Shown: piece after piece, positions 1 to 4,494 of the stretch
Numbering within the stretch: the stretch's first letter is position 1
Layout: each line of letters starts with the position of its first letter
DNA from: Bacteroidales bacterium
Lineage (GTDB): Bacteria > Bacteroidota > Bacteroidia > Bacteroidales > UBA932
Direction: 5' to 3'
Assembly (NCBI GenBank): GCA_017554135.1
Contig: JAFZIX010000029.1
Location: 1-5,852, forward strand
DNA length: 5,852 nucleotides
The notes under the pieces: model-generated
What the model saw: only the letters and a program-made list of their open reading frames with translations
Database searches by the model: none
What the model was told of the DNA's origin: nothing
Translations under genes and position numbers: made by a program

Positions 1-478
1 AGGTTTCACCGGCGGTGGTAGTTATGCGGAAGGTAGATTCGGAAGAACCAGTGACCTCCGCGACCTCCGCATCACTTTGAATTTTGACACCAACTCCGTG
101 GCAGACACGGACGAGGGTGTCTATAACATCCGTTGAATGATAAGACGCCGGATAGGCTCGATCCCCGCGCTCGATAACAGCGGGCATTCCGGCTGCTTCG
201 AACCATTCCACAAGTTTGGCCGGGGGGAGATTGAAAAAGGCCGGTTTCAGTAAGTTGGCGTTTGATCGGATATGGGGGCTGAAAGAGTTCCAGTCCTTCA
301 CGTTGGTGAAGTTGCAGCGGCCCTTGCCCGTGATCATTATCTTCCTCCCCGGGCGCGGCATCTTCTCCAAAAGCGTTACGGATGCATCGCTGCCCGCAGT
401 TACCAGGGTGGACGCCGCTCCATACGCCGCCATCAGGCCGGCGGCACCTCCGCCTATGACTATGATGTCTGATTTCAT
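1..478 (-). CDS. BaiN/HI0933-family FAD-dependent oxidoreductase, N-terminal part (runs off left edge)
   Basis: The first 159 residues of a flavoprotein are visible; the rest lies beyond the left edge. Seen: an N-terminal FAD dinucleotide-binding motif right after the start (IIVIGGGAAGLMAA, glycines at residues 9, 10, 11 and 14), an acidic residue closing the second strand (E38), then PRPGRKIMITGKGRCNFTN at 41-59, the signature of the HI0933/BaiN family. ERGDRAYPASYHSTDVID further on also fits. Family members are soluble two-domain FAD enzymes of about 400 residues, often annotated as NAD(P)/FAD-dependent oxidoreductase or aminoacetone oxidase-like; most have no proven substrate. The ATG at 478 is well supported because the FAD motif begins four residues later. 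The start is only 5 nt beyond the T-run of the SRP RNA terminator, and I see no TAnnTTTG box of its own in the 90 bp upstream, so expression by read-through or from a promoter inside the RNA gene is inferred. Family call firm, substrate unknown. Confidence 0.93.
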   Translation of the reverse strand, partial: MKSDIIVIGGGAAGLMAAYGAASTLVTAGSDASVTLLEKMPRPGRKIMITGKGRCNFTNVKDWNSFSPHIRSNANLLKPAFFNLPPAKLVEWFEAAGMPAVIERGDRAYPASYHSTDVIDTLVRVCHGVGVKIQSDAEVAEVTGSSESTFRITTTAGET

Positions 479-483
479 CGCAC

Positions 484-497
484 AAAAAAAGGGAAAG
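484..497 (-). terminator. SRP RNA terminator (closing stem plus T7 run)
   Basis: The 3' arm CTTTCCC of the closing SRP stem (497-491) is followed immediately by seven T residues on the minus strand (490-484). The RNA's own end helix therefore serves as the terminator hairpin. The run stops 5 nt before the oxidoreductase start codon, so any transcript of that gene from upstream has to pass this terminator. Confidence 0.75.
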
Positions 498-587
498 CTT
501 AGTACATCGCACCGCTACAACCTCTGACCCTTGCTGCATTCCTGCCCTGGGGGAGTTGGGAGGGAGCTGGTCGTGTACGACTTTCCC
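491..587 (-). ncRNA. ffs: Small signal recognition particle RNA (4.5S type)
   Basis: RNA core of the signal recognition particle, which binds Ffh and targets membrane and secreted proteins at the ribosome. The minus strand carries the conserved helix 8 hairpin: CAGG, then GCA-GGAA-UGC (GGAA tetraloop at 542-539), then AGCA. This matches the E. coli 4.5S layout CAGG-UCC-GGAA-GGA-AGCA. The ends pair as GGGAAAG (587-581) with CUUUCCC (497-491), and GUAC pairs just inside, giving one long hairpin of about 97 nt, the usual size for the small bacterial type without an Alu domain. A T-run follows directly. The 5' end is inferred from the pairing and from the promoter box at 592-599; the exact ends could shift by a few bases. 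Confidence 0.93.
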
Positions 588-591
588 GTCG

Positions 592-625
592 CAAATATAA
601 GAAAACTTTCTTAAATACTGTCAAA
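592..625 (-). promoter_or_regulatory. Promoter of the SRP RNA (TTTG / TATATTTG)
   Basis: Minus-strand TATATTTG (599-592) matches the Bacteroidota -7 consensus TAnnTTTG exactly and ends 5 nt before the inferred 5' end of the RNA at 587. A TTTG at 625-622 lies 22 nt upstream of the box, slightly longer than the usual 19-21 nt. The upstream element lies inside the last codons of cdd (its stop codon is 613-611). Confidence 0.78.
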
Positions 626-1084
626 AATGAGGGGGAGGATGTCGTCGACGCGATCGAACTTCCAAATGTGACCATCACCAATCATCAGCACTGACATCGG
701 GTGTCCGCCCTTCAACTGGTACTGCGCCATCACCTGCCGGCATGCTCCGCAAGGGGTTGCGGGGGCCTTGGCAAGACGGCCCATCACGCCTCCGGCGATT
801 GCGAGCGAAACCATCGCCTTATCCGGATAGGTGGCCCCGGCGTGGAACATCGCAGTGCGCTCCGCGCAGAGCCCGGAAGGGAACGCGGCATTCTCCTGAT
901 TCGCCCCTTGCACGATGACACCGTTGCTTAAACGCACCGCCGCCCCAACGTTGAAATGGGAATAAGGCGCGTAGGAACCCTTCATGGCATCTATAGCGGA
1001 TTCTGCAAGTTCACGGTCTTCTTTTTCGAGTTCATCCAGCGAAGCATACTCGTGGAACTTGATATTGATCTCTTTTTCGGTCAT
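611..1084 (-). CDS. cdd: Cytidine deaminase
   Basis: Homotetrameric-type cytidine deaminase, 157 residues, cytosolic. It hydrolyses cytidine and deoxycytidine to uridine and deoxyuridine plus ammonia in pyrimidine salvage. Seen: the substrate-side motif FNVGAA at 44-49 and NQEN at 62-65, the catalytic CAE motif with zinc ligand C73 and proton-shuttle E75, and PCGAC at 111-115 supplying zinc ligands C112 and C115. Three cysteine ligands, rather than His plus two Cys, mark the short tetrameric class. Length is a little above the 130-140 of the Bacillus enzyme because of an N-terminal helical stretch (residues 1-30). The ATG at 1084 is chosen because the next methionine (M34) would remove that segment, and a TATATTTG box lies 20 nt upstream. 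No terminator separates it from the SRP RNA, so read-through into that gene is possible. Confidence 0.96.
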   Translation of the reverse strand: MTEKEINIKFHEYASLDELEKEDRELAESAIDAMKGSYAPYSHFNVGAAVRLSNGVIVQGANQENAAFPSGLCAERTAMFHAGATYPDKAMVSLAIAGGVMGRLAKAPATPCGACRQVMAQYQLKGGHPMSVLMIGDGHIWKFDRVDDILPLIFDSI

Positions 1085-1103
1085 AATTCAGCGTTACAGT
1101 TCC

Positions 1104-1111
1104 CAAATATA
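1104..1111 (-). promoter_or_regulatory. -7 box for cdd (TATATTTG)
   Basis: An exact TAnnTTTG match on the minus strand, placing the transcription start near 1098 and giving a leader of roughly 14 nt before the cdd ATG. A TTTG lies 23 nt upstream, longer than the preferred 19-21 nt, so the -33 element is uncertain. Confidence 0.6.
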
Positions 1112-1181
1112 CAAATTTTCCTGCAAATGGCCATCAAAACACGCACAAAAGGGTGTTGTTTATAATTGGTTGAAAATAAGT

Positions 1182-1196
1182 TTTGCTTAAAGCAAA
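1182..1196. repeat. Perfect 7-bp palindrome over the -33 element (possible operator)
   Basis: TTTGCTT-A-AAGCAAA is a perfect inverted repeat with a single central base (1189). It covers the TTTG element of the promoter at 1182-1213. A palindrome of this size over a promoter element is a typical layout for a dimeric regulator, but no regulator gene is in the window and chance in AT-rich DNA is possible. Confidence 0.5.
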
Positions 1197-1213
1197 CATT
1201 CTTGCTAAATTTG
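1182..1213 (+). promoter_or_regulatory. Bacteroidota sigma promoter for the small protein/lipoprotein operon
   Basis: TTTG at 1182-1185, exactly 20 nt, then TAAATTTG at 1206-1213: the best match in the window to the TTTG-N19-21-TAnnTTTG promoter. The start of transcription is expected near 1218, giving a leader of about 42 nt before the ATG at 1261. The -33 element is embedded in a palindrome (1182-1196), described separately. Confidence 0.8.
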
Positions 1214-1218
1214 GGGCC

Positions 1219-1234
1219 TTATTTCGGGAAATAA
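1219..1234 (+). promoter_or_regulatory. Small hairpin at the expected 5' end of the mRNA leader
   Basis: TTATTTCGGGAAATAA contains six A/T pairs (TTATTT with AAATAA) around a CGGG loop. It starts within about a base of the transcription start predicted from the box at 1206-1213, so it may cap the mRNA 5' end. The stem is A/U only and therefore weak; the role is inferred. Confidence 0.35.
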
Positions 1235-1260
1235 CGAATAATTATAATATACAAACGCTT

Positions 1261-1398
1261 ATGATTCCTTTCAAAAAGGACTACGAGAGTCCAACTACGG
1301 AGCTCATCAATCTACGCATTGAGAGCGGCATCCTCACATTATCCGGCGAGGAAAACACTATCGACGATGCTAACCTCGATAATTGGGGCAATCTTTAA
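1261..1398 (+). CDS. Small protein (45 aa) preceding a surface lipoprotein
   Basis: A 45-residue reading frame from ATG at 1261 to TAA at 1398. It begins MIPFKKDYESPTTELINL, continues into ESGILTLSGEE, and ends in an acidic, Asn-rich tail DDANLDNWGNL. No signal peptide, membrane segment or cysteine is present. The pattern of a short basic start, a Y-x-x-P then E-hydrophobic stretch, an (I)L-x-x-SG element and an acidic or aromatic tail resembles short uncharacterised proteins I associate with gut Bacteroidales next to surface-protein genes; that comparison is from memory, not a search. It is the first gene behind the strong promoter at 1182-1213 and ends 11 nt before the lipoprotein ATG, so the two should share an mRNA. 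It could be a real peptide or a translated leader controlling the lipoprotein. An in-frame ATG at 1183 would extend it to 71 residues, but that start lies inside the promoter. Confidence 0.68.
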   Translation: MIPFKKDYESPTTELINLRIESGILTLSGEENTIDDANLDNWGNL

Positions 1399-1409
1399 TC
1401 TTTTGAGCC

Positions 1410-3446
1410 ATGAAAAAAGTATTTCTTGCATTTGTTACTGTCGCAGCAGCTGCGTTCGTAATCTCATCCTGCTCAAAAGTAGAAGAACAATCGGAACCTG
1501 CAACTGGAAATGTTAAAACTGTCACTTTCAACGCGGTTTCTACTGCAACCAAGACGACCTTTGGTGCACTTAACGGAAGTAAATTCCCTACTATCTGGAC
1601 AGCCAATGATAGCGCAATCAAGATTGCTCAGAACTATTCTTCCGGTGTCGCGGCGGCCGTTACCAAAATCAGTGATGCCAAAGCATCGTATAGTGCGGCA
1701 ATTTCGGATGATGGAAGCGGTTCCTATACATTCTATGCAGTTAGCCCTGCAAGTTCTGTGGTGTCTGGCGTGAATGCGACTTATTATAGTTGGAACTTGC
1801 AGATTCCTACAACACAGACCCCTACTGCAAGTGGCCCGGATGAGAGTGCGATGATTCTTGCGGCAACATCTTCTACCGTAGGTACATTCCCTGCTACTGT
1901 TGATCTTAATTTTACACATCTTACTGCTTATGTCAAGATGTCCATTACCAACCTGGATCTTGAGGTGGGTGACGAAGTTGCCTCTGTTTTGGTCAGTGCT
2001 GATGCCAACATCGCGTCCAGATATTATTATTATGTCGGTGGGGCAAAAGCGGGTACTTTAGAGGAGAGCAGCGCGAGTGATGCAATCACAATTCTGACTA
2101 CTTCTCCTTCGGACATTTGGTTCGCCTGTGCTCCTATGGCGGCAGGAACCAAACTCACAATTGCCGTTACCACTAAGAATTCCAAGGTATATACCAAGGA
2201 GAACATAATCACACCTGCAGCGTTGGATGCCGGTCATGTTGCTTCGTTCAATGTCAACTTCGCAGGTATTACGCCACCTGCTGACAAAGTATATAACCTG
2301 GTAACTTCTTATTCCGAAATTACCGCTGGTTCTAAAGTGATAATTGCTGCGGTTGGTTCTACCGCCTATGCAGCGGGTATCGGAACAACCAGTTCAACCT
2401 ATATTAGCGCTGTTTCGCAGGCGAAGGCCGATGGCAACAGCAAGATTATTAATCCAGGTGCCACTGTAGATGTCTTCACCATTGAAGCAGGCGCGAGCGC
2501 AAATACTATTGCCTTGAACGGAACCAACGGTTACCTTTATGCAAAATCTAGTTCTGCTAACCAGATGGGCATTCAAACCACCAATAATGTAGATGGTTAT
2601 TGGACGCCTACAATTACGGATTTTGAAACAGGTGCTATGTCCATAGTGGCAACCGGTAGTTCAAACCGTAATTACATGCATTTTAATAGCGACCGTTTCT
2701 CCTGCTACGCTTCTACGTCATCGGTGACTGGGCTTCAGGCCCTTTACAAACTCGAAGGCTCAGGAAGTGGTCCTTCGCTGATTAGCACATATACTGTCAC
2801 ATACAACGGTAATGGCAATACTGGAGGTTCTGCTCCTGCAGCTGTTGCAACACCTGGCCTGTTCACTGTTGCAGCTGCCGGCACCCTTGAAAAATCCGGT
2901 TATAACTTCAACGGTTGGAACACCGCCGCTGATGGTTCTGGTACAGGCTATGCTGCTGGTGCTTCCGCAGTTGCCACTGGCAATATTACGCTTTACGCCC
3001 AGTGGGTTGTTGCTGGTAGTGGCGGAGATTATTCAATTAATTTTGAGAGTACATCAGATGCGTATTCTGATTGGACGTTCACAAATATGACGTCGAAGCA
3101 GACAGGTTCAATTACTGCACATGGAGGTACTTACTACGGAACCACAGGCGGTAAGTCGACGGCATCTATTGTTACCAAGAATAAGGTTGCATCTCCGAAT
3201 ACAATTACTTTCTATGTCTCAAAGCAAAGCACAAACACCACAAGTTCTAACTGGTATGTTCAGGTTTCTGCGAACGGCTCCACTTGGACAGATGCTTTGT
3301 CGCAGTCCGCTACGTCAATGAATAAGGGTGACTGGGTTGAAGTTACCAAGGATCTTTCAACATATAGTGATGTATATGTCAGAGTTTATTATTCCGGCTC
3401 TACTGCGGTTAGGAATATCGATGACCTGACACTGACTGTTGATTAG
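1410..3446 (+). CDS. Fimbrillin-like multidomain surface lipoprotein with Listeria-Bacteroides repeat
   Basis: A 678-residue exported lipoprotein, probably displayed on the cell surface. Seen: a lipoprotein signal peptide (KK at 2-3, hydrophobic to residue 18, lipobox ISSC, lipidated C21) followed by SKVEEQSE, an acidic stretch like the Bacteroidota surface-export signal. Residues 35-287 have a fimbrillin/Mfa-like layout: VTFNAV, a TKTTF segment, IWTANDSAIKI at 62-72, QIPTTQTP at 131-138, PDESAMILAA and FTHLTAYVKMSI from 168. After the TPPAD linker, 293-450 form a second beta-rich domain of a kind I associate with Bacteroidota extracellular proteins. Residues 461-532 form a Listeria-Bacteroides (InlB B-type) repeat: YTVTYNGNGNTGG, GYNFNGWNTAADGSG and NITLYAQW. 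Residues 541-678 form a C-terminal jelly-roll-like domain (INFES start, IDDLTLTV end), perhaps ligand binding. No catalytic motif was found, so adhesion or glycan binding is inferred. It is rich in Ser, Thr and Ala. It is co-transcribed with the small gene upstream and ends at a hairpin terminator. Confidence 0.92.
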   Translation: MKKVFLAFVTVAAAAFVISSCSKVEEQSEPATGNVKTVTFNAVSTATKTTFGALNGSKFPTIWTANDSAIKIAQNYSSGVAAAVTKISDAKASYSAAISDDGSGSYTFYAVSPASSVVSGVNATYYSWNLQIPTTQTPTASGPDESAMILAATSSTVGTFPATVDLNFTHLTAYVKMSITNLDLEVGDEVASVLVSADANIASRYYYYVGGAKAGTLEESSASDAITILTTSPSDIWFACAPMAAGTKLTIAVTTKNSKVYTKENIITPAALDAGHVASFNVNFAGITPPADKVYNLVTSYSEITAGSKVIIAAVGSTAYAAGIGTTSSTYISAVSQAKADGNSKIINPGATVDVFTIEAGASANTIALNGTNGYLYAKSSSANQMGIQTTNNVDGYWTPTITDFETGAMSIVATGSSNRNYMHFNSDRFSCYASTSSVTGLQALYKLEGSGSGPSLISTYTVTYNGNGNTGGSAPAAVATPGLFTVAAAGTLEKSGYNFNGWNTAADGSGTGYAAGASAVATGNITLYAQWVVAGSGGDYSINFESTSDAYSDWTFTNMTSKQTGSITAHGGTYYGTTGGKSTASIVTKNKVASPNTITFYVSKQSTNTTSSNWYVQVSANGSTWTDALSQSATSMNKGDWVEVTKDLSTYSDVYVRVYYSGSTAVRNIDDLTLTVD

Positions 3447-3480
3447 TTTTTGGAGTTTCAAATCACAGGCTCTTTCAAGT

Positions 3481-3518
3481 TAATCGCCGACCCATCGGGC
3501 CGGCGATTATCTTTATTT
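3481..3518. terminator. Hairpin terminator between converging genes
   Basis: TAATCGCCG (3481-3489) pairs perfectly with CGGCGATTA (3501-3509), and CCC (3491-3493) can pair with GGG (3497-3499) inside the loop. It is followed on the plus strand by TCTTTATTT, so it works best for the lipoprotein mRNA, 34 nt after its stop. The stem ends 4 nt from the stop codon of the leftward acetyltransferase gene, so it may also end that transcript, although the minus-strand tail (ACTTGAAAG) is poor in T. Confidence 0.8.
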
Positions 3519-3986
3519 GCAAATCAACTCCATCGCGGTGTATTGAGGGGTGAGGCCGAGGGCTTCGTAGAAGGCCCGGGCTCCCGGGTTACATTCCCAT
3601 ACGTGGAGGGTGATGTTGTAGAAGCCGTTTTCGGTGGCGTAGGCTTTGGCGTGTTCGAAGAGGGCCTTGCCGATGTGGCGGCCGCGGGTGGATTCATCTA
3701 CGCACAGATCGTCGATGTATAGTGTTTTGAGGGGTTGCAGGCTGCCGCTGCTCTGGGTGCGGGCTATGCAGAAGGCGTATCCCAGCACTTTGCCGTCTTC
3801 TTCGTAAACGAATACCGGGGTGTTAGGATTGGCGAAAATCACCAGCAGTTCCTCGTCGGTGTATTTCTTTCCGCTTGGGCGGAAGAGGTCCGGCCGTCCT
3901 TGGTGATGGACTGCCAGAACTTGCTCCAGGAGGTGGTTGACCGCCGCCAGATCCTTCGGTTCGGCTTTACGAATAATAGCTCTCAT
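3513..3986 (-). CDS. GNAT-family N-acetyltransferase
   Basis: A 157-residue single-domain acetyltransferase of the GNAT fold, cytosolic, which should move an acetyl group from acetyl-CoA to an amine; the acceptor cannot be told. Seen: beta-1 with MRAIIRKAEPKDLAAV at the start, VFVYEEDGKVLGYAF at 58-72 (beta 2-3), then motif A, LYIDDLCVDESTRGRHIGKAL at 89-109. Its acetyl-CoA pyrophosphate loop R101-G-R-H-I-G106-K has His where the first Gly is common, a substitution often seen in this family. Motif B follows: ITLHVWECNPGARAFYEALGL at 125-145, with the Asn and Tyr usual near the active site. The length is normal for a complete single domain. It lies 27 bp downstream of the small lipoprotein gene on the same strand, with no promoter box between, so it is probably the second gene of that operon. 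The stop codon overlaps the tail of the shared terminator region. Confidence 0.93.
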   Translation of the reverse strand: MRAIIRKAEPKDLAAVNHLLEQVLAVHHQGRPDLFRPSGKKYTDEELLVIFANPNTPVFVYEEDGKVLGYAFCIARTQSSGSLQPLKTLYIDDLCVDESTRGRHIGKALFEHAKAYATENGFYNITLHVWECNPGARAFYEALGLTPQYTAMELICK

Positions 3987-4013
3987 TACTTGATGATAAG
4001 TATTTCTGCTGGA

Positions 4014-4436
4014 TTAATTAAGGCTTTCGAAAACAAATTCACAACGGATGACAGGCCCGCTAGTGTTCTTCTCATACAGAGAGATAGATTCTGCTTTGGA
4101 TTGATAAAGTTGGTTATTGCCGTGGGCGCTTATTTTGAAATACTTTTTCCCGCCCGAAGTATTAAAGATAATAAGACCGCCACCTAAAGAATGATACCCT
4201 TCCTTGTCTAGAAATGGGAGATTTGATTTGTATTTTGTATTGGTGAGGACAAGGTACATGCCATCAGAGTCTTGCTCCACCCCGTCAATATAATAACGAA
4301 TGCATAGCCATTTAGCATAATATTGGTAGTATGAACTTGCACCATCAAGTTCTTCTTCACCCTCCTTCTGGTTGCACGCTACCGCCATCGGCAGCATCAC
4401 CAGCGCAAACAATAGTATTCTCAGGAAAATCTTCAT
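4014..4436 (-). CDS. Small uncharacterised lipoprotein
   Basis: A 140-residue lipoprotein of unknown function. Seen: signal peptide MKIFLRILLFALVMLPMAVAC with Lys2 and Arg6, a hydrophobic core, and a weak lipobox (A18-V-A-C21; Ala instead of the usual Leu at -3). The cysteine is followed by NQKEGEEELDG, an acidic stretch like the surface-export signal of Bacteroidota lipoproteins. The mature part is short, Tyr-rich near its start (SSYYQYYAKWLCIRYY), and appears to be all beta: alternating strands such as MYLVLTNTKY, GGLIIFNTSGGKKYFKISA and VIRCEFVFESLN, suggesting a compact beta-barrel or lipocalin-like sandwich (inferred from pattern only). The start at 4436 is preferred over an in-frame ATG at 4460, which would put eight charged residues before the signal peptide and start inside the promoter box. 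The gene is visibly richer in A+T than the neighbouring mnmA. It is probably co-transcribed with the acetyltransferase. Confidence 0.85.
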   Translation of the reverse strand: MKIFLRILLFALVMLPMAVACNQKEGEEELDGASSYYQYYAKWLCIRYYIDGVEQDSDGMYLVLTNTKYKSNLPFLDKEGYHSLGGGLIIFNTSGGKKYFKISAHGNNQLYQSKAESISLYEKNTSGPVIRCEFVFESLN

Positions 4437-4457
4437 CTGTTCTTCTCTTGTACGAAA

Positions 4458-4465
4458 CAAAGGTA
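4458..4465 (-). promoter_or_regulatory. -7 box for the small lipoprotein/acetyltransferase pair (TACCTTTG)
   Basis: Minus-strand TACCTTTG is an exact TAnnTTTG match. It places transcription near 4453, about 17 nt before the lipoprotein ATG at 4436. No TTTG is found 19-21 nt upstream; that interval falls in the -7 region of the opposite mnmA promoter. Confidence 0.6.
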
Positions 4466-4480
4466 CACAAAAAAAAACAG

Positions 4481-4488
4481 TATCTTTG
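4481..4488 (+). promoter_or_regulatory. -7 box for mnmA (TATCTTTG), leaderless arrangement
   Basis: Plus-strand TATCTTTG matches TAnnTTTG. Its last base is 6 nt before the mnmA ATG at 4495, so with the usual 5-7 nt spacing transcription would begin at or within a couple of bases of the start codon. No TTTG element sits at the expected upstream distance; an A9 tract (4469-4477) lies there instead. Confidence 0.6.
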
Positions 4489-4494
4489 CATGTT

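Noticed and set aside
72..539. Minus-strand open frame of 155 codons overlapping the flavoprotein and SRP RNA
   Set aside because: It is a different frame of the flavoprotein gene and runs into the structured SRP RNA; its translation is rich in Arg, Cys and Pro without pattern.
1085..1260. Riboswitch or other structured RNA in the divergent intergenic region
   Set aside because: The rightward leader is only about 42 nt with one weak A/U hairpin and the leftward leader is about 14 nt; neither can hold a known riboswitch fold.
1410..3446. Complete fimbrial operon
   Set aside because: Only one fimbrillin-like protein is present, with no anchor, tip or assembly genes on either side; the next gene is convergent.
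3735..4187. Plus-strand open frame opposite the acetyltransferase and small lipoprotein
   Set aside because: It is antisense to two genes with recognisable motifs and has no family features of its own.
4437..4460. Earlier start for the small lipoprotein at 4460
   Set aside because: It would add MFRTREEQ in front of a good signal peptide and begin inside the promoter box at 4465-4458.
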